Shown: one piece after another, positions 7,507-14,993 of the stretch
Numbering within the stretch: the stretch's first letter is position 1
Layout: each line of letters begins with the position of its first letter
Assembly (NCBI GenBank): GCA_021732215.1
Contig: JAKFVL010000030.1
Span: forward strand, 1-43,207
Source of the DNA: Hyphomicrobiales bacterium
GTDB taxonomy: Bacteria; Pseudomonadota; Alphaproteobacteria; Rhizobiales; Xanthobacteraceae
DNA: 43,207 nucleotides
Direction of reading: 5' to 3'
The notes under the pieces: model-generated
Told to the model about the DNA's origin: nothing
Database searches by the model: none
Seen by the model: only the letters and a program-made list of their open reading frames with translations
Program-made: the position numbers and the translations under genes

Positions 7507-8862
7507 ATGAAATCGCTGATGACCGCCCTCATCATAGCCACTTCGGTCACCACCGCTGTGGCCCAGACGCCGGCAGCGCCGGTCAAGCCGAAGCCGGCGA
7601 CCACCGCTCCCGTCAGCCCGGCCAAGCAGACCGCCGCCGATACTGCACGCGCATTGCAGCAACCCGAGCGGCTCGGCATTCAGTCCGACCTCGCATGGAC
7701 CGGATTCTACAACGGCGTGATCAATGGCGAGGTCAACGATCGCATGCTGGCCTCGATCAAGGCGTTCCAGAAAGATCAGGGCGCCAAGGAAACCGGCGTG
7801 CTCAATCCGCAGGAGCGCGCGGCGCTCGCATCGGCCGCAAAGAAGGCGCAGGACAACGTCGGCTGGAAGGTCGTGACCGACATGGTCACGGGCGCGCGGG
7901 TCGGCATCCCTGCAAAGCTGCTTACCCAGCAAACCAGCGACGCGAACGGCACCCGCTGGTCCGCGCCGCAAGGCACCGTGCAGGTGCAGCTCGCACGCCG
8001 GAAGGAAGCAGGCGCAACGATCGCCGCAGCAGCCGAGCGCGAGAAGAAAGAGCCGGCCGGCCGCAAGATCGACTACAGCGCGGTGCGTCCGGATTTCTTC
8101 GTGCTGTCCGGTTTGCAGGGTTTAAAGAAATTTTATCTGCGCGGCCAGATCAGCGGCGACGAAGTGCGCGTGCTGACGATCCTCTACGATCAGGCCACAG
8201 AGGGCACCATGGCGCCGGTGGTGATCGCGATGTCGAGCGCGTTTGCGGCATTTCCCGGCGCGGCAACCGCTCAAGCCGTTGCCCCGGTGCGCAAGAAAGT
8301 CGAATACGCCACGGGCATCGTCGTCAGTAGCGACGGTTTCATCGTCACCGACCGTCAGGCGATCGATGGCTGCCAGATTGTTGCGATCCCGCCCTTCGGT
8401 AATGCCGACAGGATCGCTGAGGACAAGGACCGCGATCTCGCGCTGCTGCGCATCTATGGCGTCCCTGGATTGAAGCCGCTTGCAATCGGCAACACTGGCG
8501 CAACGAAGCAAAGCGTTACGATTTACGGCATCGCCGATCCGCAATCGCAGGGCGGCGGCTCGGCGGTAACCAGCATGACCTCAAATGTCGCCTCCGGCGT
8601 CAGCGACGCTGCGCTGTCACCGCCACCGGCGGCCGGGTTTTCGGGTGCGGCGACCGTGGATTCCGACGGCAAGTTCGCCGGTATGGCGCAGTTGAAACCC
8701 GCGGTCGTTGCTTCGGGCGCGACACCCGCGGCGGCCGCGACGGGCGTTGTGGTACCCGCGAATGCGGTTCGCGACTTTCTCGGCAAGAATAGCGTGACGG
8801 CCACCGCCGGAAATCCTGACGCGAAATCCTCCGTGGTGCGGGTGATCTGCGTCAGGAAATAG
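7507..8862 (+). CDS. Secreted peptidoglycan-binding-like / trypsin-like protein lacking catalytic His
   Basis: A 451-residue exported protein. The start at 7507 opens a signal peptide (MKSLMTALIIATSVTTAVAQ) and has GGGAAG upstream. Residues 21-45 are Pro/Ala/Thr rich. Residues 50-110 resemble a PG_binding_1 helical module (IQSDLAWTGFYNGVINGEVN...SIKAFQKDQG). The last 180 residues have a trypsin/HtrA-like layout: TGIVVSSDGFIVTDRQAIDGC, then DRDLALLRIYG (Asp310), then GFSGAATVDSDGKFAGM (Ser379). The position normally held by the catalytic His in TxxHV is Gln284, so the protease triad is incomplete. It is probably a pseudo-protease or a ligand-binding module in the periplasm. It is divergent from the ThiF-like gene. 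Confidence 0.8.
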   Translation: MKSLMTALIIATSVTTAVAQTPAAPVKPKPATTAPVSPAKQTAADTARALQQPERLGIQSDLAWTGFYNGVINGEVNDRMLASIKAFQKDQGAKETGVLNPQERAALASAAKKAQDNVGWKVVTDMVTGARVGIPAKLLTQQTSDANGTRWSAPQGTVQVQLARRKEAGATIAAAAEREKKEPAGRKIDYSAVRPDFFVLSGLQGLKKFYLRGQISGDEVRVLTILYDQATEGTMAPVVIAMSSAFAAFPGAATAQAVAPVRKKVEYATGIVVSSDGFIVTDRQAIDGCQIVAIPPFGNADRIAEDKDRDLALLRIYGVPGLKPLAIGNTGATKQSVTIYGIADPQSQGGGSAVTSMTSNVASGVSDAALSPPPAAGFSGAATVDSDGKFAGMAQLKPAVVASGATPAAAATGVVVPANAVRDFLGKNSVTATAGNPDAKSSVVRVICVRK

Positions 8863-8869
8863 CGATCGT

Positions 8870-9002
8870 TATTGCGAACGAAGCGAAGCAATCCAGCTTC
8901 CCTCCCCCGCAAGCGGGGGAGGGTTAGGGTGGGGCGATTGCTTCGTCGCCATAGGCAAGCGAAGCGACGCCGTTCTTCGAACGGCTATGCCTCGCAATGA
9001 CG
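8870..9002. repeat. Palindromic repeat element between convergent genes
   Basis: Contains a perfect 11-base stem CCCTCCCCCGC-aa-GCGGGGGAGGG (8900-8923) and a second hairpin GCCGTTC-ttc-GAACGGC (8969-8985). Outer ends carry inverted copies of GCGAAGCAATC-like sequence (near 8884 and 8937) and of ATTGCGA/TCGCAAT (8870 and 8993). It is of the same family as the elements at 899-1031 and 12952-13090 and may act as a bidirectional terminator here. Confidence 0.75.
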
Positions 9003-9010
9003 ATGCAGAA

Positions 9011-9892
9011 TTACCTCTGGCAAACCGCGCACCAGAACGTCGAACGGCCATTCTGGGTAAAGCGCTTGACGATGCCCTTGCATTTTGGCGTCAGGCACTT
9101 CTCGTTCTCGCGATCGTAGACGCGAAACGAATGCTGGAAATAGCCGAGCTCCCCATCGGTGCGGCGATGATCGCGCAGCGACGAACCGCCGGCTTCAATG
9201 GCTTCGTTCAGCACGGCGTGGATATTTTTCACCAGCAGCTTCGCCGGTTCGGTTGCAGCGCCGTTTCGCGCCGCGAGGATTGACGCCATGCGTTTCGGCG
9301 ACAGATGGGAGCGATACAGCGCCTCGCAGACGTAGATGTTGCCGAGGCCAGCGACGACACGCTGATCGAGCAGGGCGGCTTTCAGGCTGGTCTTCTTGCC
9401 GGCGCACGCCTCGGCCAGCATCGCCGCGTCGAATGCATTGCCGAGCGGCTCCGGACCCAGACCCTTCAACAAGGGATCGCTCTCGATCTTGCTGCGCGGA
9501 ATGATCTTCATGTAGCCGAAGCGCCGCGGATCGTTGAACACGACCGCGGTGCCCGTCTCCATCCAGAACACCACATGATCGTGCGCGCGATTCTCGTTAC
9601 GCGGATAATGAAACTCTCCGGGTACGGTTTCGCCCGACGGCTCGACGATGCGAAACGAGCCGGACATTCCCAGATGCATCAGCAACACATCGCCGGATTC
9701 CAGATCGGCCATCAGATACTTCGCGCGGCGGCCGACGCCGACGACAATCTGGCCTTCGAGACGCTTGACGAAATCGACCTGGAACGGAAACCGCAGGTCC
9801 TTGCGCCGTGTCTCGACGCGGACAATGCGCACGCCGTCCATCACCGGCTGCAAGCCGCGGCGGACGGTTTCGACCTCGGGTAACTCAGGCAT
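9011..9892 (-). CDS. mutM: Formamidopyrimidine-DNA glycosylase, MutM (Fpg)
   Basis: MutM removes 8-oxoguanine and ring-opened purines from DNA and cleaves the abasic site. The 293-residue protein begins [14 protein letters not shown]; Pro2 and Glu3 are the catalytic N-terminus. [11 protein letters not shown] carries the conserved Lys, followed by the helix-two-turn-helix segment [20 protein letters not shown]. The C-terminal zinc finger reads CLTPKC then FWCAVC, so the first cysteine pair is spaced by four residues instead of the two in E. coli Fpg. The second pair and the 16-residue interval are normal. It follows the glyoxalase-like gene after 6 bases, so both are probably cotranscribed. 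Confidence 0.96.
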   Translation of the reverse strand: MPELPEVETVRRGLQPVMDGVRIVRVETRRKDLRFPFQVDFVKRLEGQIVVGVGRRAKYLMADLESGDVLLMHLGMSGSFRIVEPSGETVPGEFHYPRNENRAHDHVVFWMETGTAVVFNDPRRFGYMKIIPRSKIESDPLLKGLGPEPLGNAFDAAMLAEACAGKKTSLKAALLDQRVVAGLGNIYVCEALYRSHLSPKRMASILAARNGAATEPAKLLVKNIHAVLNEAIEAGGSSLRDHRRTDGELGYFQHSFRVYDRENEKCLTPKCKGIVKRFTQNGRSTFWCAVCQR

Positions 9893-9898
9893 GTTGCA

Positions 9899-10279
9899 TC
9901 AGGTGGTGACGATCTCGTCGTTGTATTCGGTGAACATCAGCCGGTTATGGAACGGATCCCATATCGTCATGGTGGTCGCGCCCCACGGCTCATCGACGAG
10001 GCCCGGACGAGCGAACCGGTATTTTTGATCGATCACCGCGTGGTAATCGCGAAGCCCGATCATGTGGATCATGATTTTCGCACCCGGCGAACAGTCGCCG
10101 TGATGTTCGCTGAGATGCAACCGGATATCGCCGAGCGAGACCTGGAGGTAAAGCGGCAAGTCCGCCGCGAACCGGTGCTCCCAGTCGATTTTGAAGCCGA
10201 GATAATCGACGTAGAATTCGCGCATCTTCGCCGGATCGAATATCCGCAGGATCGGCACAATCGTCGTGAAGCTGGTCAT
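9899..10279 (-). CDS. Glyoxalase/bleomycin-resistance (VOC) superfamily protein
   Basis: A 126-residue single-domain VOC-fold protein. It opens with TTIVPILRIFDPAKMREFYVDYLGF, a classic VOC beta-alpha unit, and ends with TIWDPFHNRLMFTEYN, where a metal-binding Glu would lie. It resembles bleomycin-resistance-like proteins (DLPLYLQVSLGDIRLHLSEHHGD), which usually bind ligands rather than catalyse. The substrate cannot be told from sequence. It precedes mutM by 6 bases and is divergent from ubiE. Confidence 0.85.
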   Translation of the reverse strand: MTSFTTIVPILRIFDPAKMREFYVDYLGFKIDWEHRFAADLPLYLQVSLGDIRLHLSEHHGDCSPGAKIMIHMIGLRDYHAVIDQKYRFARPGLVDEPWGATTMTIWDPFHNRLMFTEYNDEIVTT

Positions 10280-10418
10280 CGCATCCCGTCCCGTGCTGCT
10301 GCGCCCGCCCTGTTAACCACCGCCGCGCGGAACAGGAACGCCAATAGCCCCGCCCCGGCCCCGCTTGTAGCGCCCGGCGGCGCGGCAGGCTATGGTCGGT
10401 CTGCGGAAGGTTCAAGTG

Positions 10419-11180
10419 ATGGAACAGCCTGAGGAAACAACGCATTTCGGCTTCCGGGATGTCAGCCTGGAGGACAAGCAGACGCTCGTGAACGACGTGT
10501 TCAAGAGCGTGGCGCGGCGTTATGACCTGATGAACGACCTGATGTCGGCAGGAGTGCACCGCGCCTGGAAGGACGCCATGGTCACGGCGCTCAATCCGCC
10601 GCGCTCCGACACGCCCTTCAAGCTGCTCGATGTGGCCGGCGGCACCGGCGATATCTCGTTCCGCGCGGCCGAAGCCTCGGGTCACGGCTTTCAGGCCACC
10701 GTCTGCGATATCAATCCGGACATGCTCGCGGTCGGCCGCGAACGGGCCATCGAGCGGCAGCTCGACGGCCGCGTGACTTTCGCCGAAGGCAATGCGGAAG
10801 CGCTGACGTTTCCAGATCGCAACTTCGACGGCTACACCATCGCATTCGGCATTCGCAACGTGCCCCGCATCGAGCTTGCGCTGGCGGAGGCTTATCGGGT
10901 GTTGAGGCCCGGCGGGCGTTTTCTCTGTCTTGAGTTTTCCAGCGTCGATGTGCCGGGCCTCGACCGGATCTACGACTTCTTCTCGTTCAAGGTGATCCCG
11001 CCGCTCGGCCGCGCCGTGACGGGCGATGCCGAGTCCTATCAATACCTCGTCGAATCGATCCGGACATTTCCGCGCCCGCCGGCGTTCGCCGGCATGATCC
11101 GAGCCGCCGGATTCGCGCGGGTGACATGGCAGCCGATGTCCGGCGGCATCGTCGCGCTGCATTCGGGCTGGCGTTTGTGA
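10419..11180 (+). CDS. ubiE: Demethylmenaquinone/2-polyprenyl-benzoquinol C-methyltransferase UbiE
   Basis: UbiE is the SAM-dependent C-methyltransferase of ubiquinone biosynthesis. The 253-residue protein has the family signature [25 protein letters not shown] near the N-terminus. The SAM-binding motif is [14 protein letters not shown], and the second signature [15 protein letters not shown] is also present. The ATG at 10419 is chosen, with GGAAGG about 9 bases upstream; a start at 10392 would add nine residues not typical of the family. Its stop overlaps the GTG start of ubiB by four bases (GTGA), indicating translational coupling. Confidence 0.95.
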   Translation: MEQPEETTHFGFRDVSLEDKQTLVNDVFKSVARRYDLMNDLMSAGVHRAWKDAMVTALNPPRSDTPFKLLDVAGGTGDISFRAAEASGHGFQATVCDINPDMLAVGRERAIERQLDGRVTFAEGNAEALTFPDRNFDGYTIAFGIRNVPRIELALAEAYRVLRPGGRFLCLEFSSVDVPGLDRIYDFFSFKVIPPLGRAVTGDAESYQYLVESIRTFPRPPAFAGMIRAAGFARVTWQPMSGGIVALHSGWRL

Positions 11181-12748
11181 TCTCCGCGTTTACTCATATC
11201 GTTCGCCTGGCGCGAGCCGGCTTCGTGTTCGCACGCGAAGGCGTGTTTGGCCTCGTCGACCCGACGCCGTTGCCGCCGCCTGCGCAGCTTGCACTGCGGA
11301 TGGCGCGATTGATCGAACGCCCCGGCGCCAAGTCAGGCGCGCGTCTGTCGCGCGCGCTCACCCGGCTCGGACCGACCTACGTTAAACTGGGACAGTTTCT
11401 TGCCACACGGCCCGATGTGGTCGGCGTCGCGATCGCCCGCGACCTTGAGAGCCTGCAGGATCGCATGCCCGCATTTCCGCAAGCCGAGGCCGAGGCTATC
11501 GTTGCCACGTCGCTGGAACGTCCTCTCGCGCAGGCCTTTGCGAGCTTCGGCCCTTCTGTCGCCGCGGCGTCGATCGCACAGGTCCACCGCGCCGAAATCG
11601 AACGGGACGGCGTTCGCCGCCCCGTCGCCGTGAAGGTGTTGCGGCCGCATATCGCCGCACGATTCCGGCGCGACCTGCGGTCATTCACATTCGTTGCCCG
11701 CAAGGCAGAGGAACATTCCGCCGAAGCGCGGCGGCTGCGCATGGTCGAGGTCTTCGACACACTGGCCCGCTCCGTCGCGATGGAAATGGACTTGCGGCTG
11801 GAAGCGGCCGCCATGTCGGAGTTGGCCGAGAATACGCGCAACGATCCGGATTTCCGCACACCGCAGGTCGATTGGGATCGCACCAGCCATTCGGTGCTGA
11901 CGATGGAATGGATCGACGGCATCGCGCTGAACGATCACGCCGGTCTTGAAGCCGCGCAAGTCGATCTGCCGGGTCTCGGACGCAAGGTGATCCAGAGTTT
12001 TCTGCGTCACGCACTCCGCGACGGCTTTTTCCACGCCGACATGCATCCCGGCAATCTGTTCGTCGACAAGGAGGGCCGCCTCGTCGCCGTCGATTTCGGC
12101 ATCATGGGCCGGCTCGGCATGAAGGAGCGGCGATTCCTCGCCGAAATCCTGCTCGGATTCATCACCCGCGATTATCAGCGCGTGGCCGAGGTGCATTTCG
12201 AGGCGGGTTACGTTCCGGCGCATCACTCGATCGAGAATTTCGCACAGGCCATCCGTGCGATCGGCGAGCCGATCCACAATCGCACCGCCGAGGAAATCTC
12301 GATGGCGCGGCTGCTGACCCTGCTGCTGGAGGTCACCGGATTGTTCGATATGCGCACGCGCCCCGAGCTGATCCTGCTGCAGAAGACAATGGTCGTGGTC
12401 GAAGGCGTGGCGCGCAGCTTCGATTCCAAATTCGATATCTGGACCACGGCCGAGCCGGTGGTTCGCGAATGGATCGAGCGCAACCTCGGCCCGGTTGGGC
12501 GGATCGCAGGCGCCGTCAGCGGGGCGGGCGAGCTTGGGCGAATCATGTCGGGGATGCCGGCGATCGCGGCCCGCTCCGTCGCCGTGCTCGAGCAATTCGA
12601 CGCCGCGACCCGCAATGGCCTGATCCTGGCGCCCGAAACCGTTGAGGCGATCGGCCGCGCCGAGGCACGCCACAACCGCTGGAGTACAGTGGCGCTCTGG
12701 GTTATCGCCTTGTCATTCCTCGGGATTCTGTGGTCAATTCGACAGTGA
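11177..12748 (+). CDS. ubiB: Ubiquinone biosynthesis regulatory protein kinase-like UbiB
   Basis: UbiB is an atypical kinase/ATPase of the ABC1/ADCK family needed for ubiquinone synthesis, probably helping extract lipophilic precursors from the membrane. The 523-residue protein has the KxGQ motif ([13 protein letters not shown]), an Ala-rich nucleotide loop ([13 protein letters not shown]), the VAIK-type lysine (VAVKVLRPH), the catalytic loop [10 protein letters not shown] and a DFG-like VDFGIMGRL. The C-terminus ends in a hydrophobic segment ([15 protein letters not shown]), a membrane anchor. I chose the GTG at 11177 because it overlaps the ubiE stop and gives the expected N-terminus; an ATG at 11126 would overlap ubiE by more than 50 bases. 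Confidence 0.94.
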   Translation: MISAFTHIVRLARAGFVFAREGVFGLVDPTPLPPPAQLALRMARLIERPGAKSGARLSRALTRLGPTYVKLGQFLATRPDVVGVAIARDLESLQDRMPAFPQAEAEAIVATSLERPLAQAFASFGPSVAAASIAQVHRAEIERDGVRRPVAVKVLRPHIAARFRRDLRSFTFVARKAEEHSAEARRLRMVEVFDTLARSVAMEMDLRLEAAAMSELAENTRNDPDFRTPQVDWDRTSHSVLTMEWIDGIALNDHAGLEAAQVDLPGLGRKVIQSFLRHALRDGFFHADMHPGNLFVDKEGRLVAVDFGIMGRLGMKERRFLAEILLGFITRDYQRVAEVHFEAGYVPAHHSIENFAQAIRAIGEPIHNRTAEEISMARLLTLLLEVTGLFDMRTRPELILLQKTMVVVEGVARSFDSKFDIWTTAEPVVREWIERNLGPVGRIAGAVSGAGELGRIMSGMPAIAARSVAVLEQFDAATRNGLILAPETVEAIGRAEARHNRWSTVALWVIALSFLGILWSIRQ

Positions 12749-12754
12749 TATCAC

Positions 12755-12776
12755 TGCAATCAGATTATTGATTGCA
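12755..12776. promoter_or_regulatory. Perfect inverted repeat upstream of coaBC, candidate operator
   Basis: TGCAATCA (12755-12762) and TGATTGCA (12769-12776) are exact reverse complements around a 6-base AT-rich spacer. A further GCAATCA half-copy lies at 12779-12785. The site is 45 bases before the coaBC ATG. A weak promoter, TTGATT (12768-12773) with GATAAC (12789-12794), would overlap it. The half-site differs by one base from that recalled for gonococcal FitA (TGCTATCA/TGATAGCA), and CoaBC here begins with a FitA-like domain. Function is inferred. Confidence 0.6.
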
Positions 12777-12821
12777 CCGCAATCATTTGATAACCTGCCG
12801 GCGCATCCTGAAAGATCGCGC

Positions 12822-14318
12822 ATGGCCAGCATCACTGTCCGCAGACTCGATGATAACCTGAAAGCGCAACTCCGGTTGCGGGCTGCACGGCATGGCCGTT
12901 CGGTCGAGGACGAGGTGCGAACCATCCTGCGCGAAGCGGCGAACTCCTCGACCTCTGCCCGCATGCGGGGAGAGGTCGGCGAGCCGAAAGCAGATTCACG
13001 CGCGTCTTCAACGCGCGATGGTGAGCCAGGTAACGGGCAATTCGCACAAGCCCCTCACCCCAACCCTCTCCCCGCCCGCGCGGAGAGGGAACGCAAAATC
13101 ACGCTGATCATTGGCGGCGGCATCGCGGCCTACAAGGCGCTCGACCTTATCCGCCGGCTCAAGGAACGCGATGCTCACGTCCGCTGCGTGCTGACGCGCG
13201 CGGCCCAGCAATTCGTCACTCCGCTCAGCGCGAGCGCGCTGGCGCATGAGCGCGTCTACACAGACTTGTTCGATCCGCAGAGCGAGTTTGACGCCGGCCA
13301 CATTCGCCTCGCCCGCGACTGCGACATGATCGTGGTGGCGCCCGCGACCGCCGATCTGATGGCGAAGATGGCCCACGGCCACGCGGACGATCTGGCAACC
13401 GCGATCCTGCTCGCCACCAATCGTCCCGTGCTGCTGGCGCCGGCGATGAACCCGCTGATGTGGAATAATCCCGCGACGCGCCGCAATCTGGCACGGCTGA
13501 AAAGCGACGGAATTCTCGTGATCGGCCCGAACGCCGGAGAGATGGCCGAGGCCAACGAAGCAGGTATCGGCCGCATGGCCGAGCCGATCGAGATTGCGGA
13601 CGCCGCGATGCAGGTTCTGCGACCCGCGCCGACAGGACCGCTTGCCGGCAAACGCATCCTGATTACGGCCGGTCCCACGCACGAGCCGATTGATCCGGTG
13701 CGCTACATCGCCAACCGCTCGTCGGGCAAGCAAGGCTTCGCGATTGCGGCGTCTGCGGCTGCCGCAGGCGCAGACGTGACATTGATCTCCGGGCCCGTTG
13801 GCCTGAGCGACCCGCCGGGCGTTCGCGTCATCCGCGTCGAAGTCGCCCGCGACATGCTCAAACAGGTTGAGGACGCGCTGCCGGCCGATATCGCGATCTT
13901 CGCAGCCGCCGTCGCCGACTGGCGCGTGGCGCGTGAAGGCGATCAGAAAATCAAAAAAACATCGTCGGGCCTGCCGCCGCTGCAACTGGTCGAGAACCCG
14001 GACATTCTGGCGACCATATCCAAGCTGAAACAAAAGCGGCCGCCGCTGGTGATCGGATTCGCTGCGGAGACCGAACACCTGATCGACAACGCGATGTCCA
14101 AGCTGCTGCGCAAGGGCTGCGACTGGATTGTCGCCAACGACGTGTCGCCGTCCGGCGGCGTGATGGGCGGCGACCGCAACACGGTTCATCTGCTGATGAA
14201 AGGCAAAAGCGGTGGCGAGACACAGATCGAATCCTGGCCTGTAATGCCAAAGGACGGTGTGGCATCGGCGCTGGTCGATCGCATTGCCAGGAACATCTCT
14301 GGCGCGGAGACCGCATGA
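12822..14318 (+). CDS. coaBC: Phosphopantothenoylcysteine decarboxylase/synthetase CoaBC with N-terminal FitA-like RHH domain
   Basis: CoaBC joins cysteine to 4-phosphopantothenate and decarboxylates the product, two steps of coenzyme A synthesis. In this 498-residue protein the enzyme core starts near residue 92. CoaC comes first: GGGIAAYK, the flavin-site His in [17 protein letters not shown], and a Cys-free substrate lid. CoaB follows: [25 protein letters not shown], then AAVADWR and KIKK. Residues 1-40 ([20 protein letters not shown]...[12 protein letters not shown]) match FitA-type ribbon-helix-helix antitoxins. Residues 44-91 are a translated palindromic repeat. The core has no ATG, GTG or TTG of its own; the only internal start is Met48 (12963), with no RBS. 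GAAAG precedes 12822. It overlaps dut by ATGA. Confidence 0.88.
   Translation: MASITVRRLDDNLKAQLRLRAARHGRSVEDEVRTILREAANSSTSARMRGEVGEPKADSRASSTRDGEPGNGQFAQAPHPNPLPARAERERKITLIIGGGIAAYKALDLIRRLKERDAHVRCVLTRAAQQFVTPLSASALAHERVYTDLFDPQSEFDAGHIRLARDCDMIVVAPATADLMAKMAHGHADDLATAILLATNRPVLLAPAMNPLMWNNPATRRNLARLKSDGILVIGPNAGEMAEANEAGIGRMAEPIEIADAAMQVLRPAPTGPLAGKRILITAGPTHEPIDPVRYIANRSSGKQGFAIAASAAAAGADVTLISGPVGLSDPPGVRVIRVEVARDMLKQVEDALPADIAIFAAAVADWRVAREGDQKIKKTSSGLPPLQLVENPDILATISKLKQKRPPLVIGFAAETEHLIDNAMSKLLRKGCDWIVANDVSPSGGVMGGDRNTVHLLMKGKSGGETQIESWPVMPKDGVASALVDRIARNISGAETA
12952..13090. repeat. REP/BIME-like palindromic element inside the coaBC reading frame
   Basis: First palindrome CCTCTGCCCGC / GCGGGGAGAGG at 12952-12975; second stem CCCTCTCC / GGAGAGGG at 13064-13089 preceded by CCCCTCACCCCAA. 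These are the same motifs as in the intergenic elements at 899-1031 and 8870-9002. Here the element is read in frame without a stop and encodes coaBC residues about 44-90, including [14 protein letters not shown], the usual translation of this repeat type. Confidence 0.8.
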
Positions 14319-14773
14319 GCATGCCACCCGTCATCGAGGTTCAGCGATTGTCCCATGGCGAGGGGCTGCCGCTGCCTGCTTACCAAAGCGCGCTGGCAGC
14401 CGGGATGGACCTGCTGGCGGCGGTTCACGAGAACGAGCCGCTGCTTCTGGCAGCCGGGAAGCGCGCCGTAGTGCCGACGGGGCTGATGATTGCATTGCCG
14501 GCGGGATACGAGGCGCAGGTGCGTCCCCGTTCGGGCCTTGCCGCCAAACACGGCGTCACCGTGCTCAACGCACCGGGAACCATTGATGCGGACTACCGCG
14601 GCGAGATCGGAGTTCTGCTGATCAATCATGGGGACGCGGACTTCACGATCCGGCGCGGCGAGCGCATCGCCCAGATGGTGATTGCCCCGGTCAGCCAAGC
14701 CCCGCTCAAAGCGGTCGCTGCACTGTCGGAAACCGTCCGCGGAGGCGGCGGATTCGGCTCCACTGGCCGCTGA
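14315..14773 (+). CDS. dut: dUTP diphosphatase (dUTPase)
   Basis: Dut hydrolyses dUTP to dUMP and pyrophosphate, keeping uracil out of DNA and supplying dUMP for thymidylate. The 152-residue homotrimeric-type protein shows the family motifs in order: AGMDLLAA (motif I), [12 protein letters not shown] (II), [13 protein letters not shown] (III), [11 protein letters not shown] (IV) and the C-terminal arm [11 protein letters not shown] (V) that closes the active site. Its ATG overlaps the coaBC stop in ATGA, so translation is coupled. The coaBC-dut pairing is common in bacteria. Confidence 0.97.
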   Translation: MSMPPVIEVQRLSHGEGLPLPAYQSALAAGMDLLAAVHENEPLLLAAGKRAVVPTGLMIALPAGYEAQVRPRSGLAAKHGVTVLNAPGTIDADYRGEIGVLLINHGDADFTIRRGERIAQMVIAPVSQAPLKAVAALSETVRGGGGFGSTGR

Positions 14774-14993
14774 CAGGCGGCTTGTTTTGTGCAATTTGAC
14801 CTAACCTTTTCGCGTTCACGATCTGGACTCTTACGGCCTGACTCCGCTCGGGGTTATTGTCGAATGATTCGCGCGGCGATGCGGCCGTCGCGCGGAGCGT
14901 GAGCGCGCGGGCGCGACACGCATAAAGGCCAGACCGCGGCCTCCGGTCGCCCGCATCGGCCGGAGATCGCAGCGCGCGGCAGTTGGGGCATCC

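Noticed and set aside
12749-13017. A free-standing antitoxin gene with a lost or separate toxin
   Set aside because: The RHH domain runs in frame into CoaBC with no stop, and no PIN-domain toxin is found on either side.
13008-14327. 439-codon frame antisense to coaBC
   Set aside because: Shadow frame; the plus strand has clear CoaBC motifs throughout.
14774-14993. CtrA box (TTAA-N7-TTAA) in front of divL
   Set aside because: Only a weak half-match (CCTAACC) is visible; not enough to call a site.
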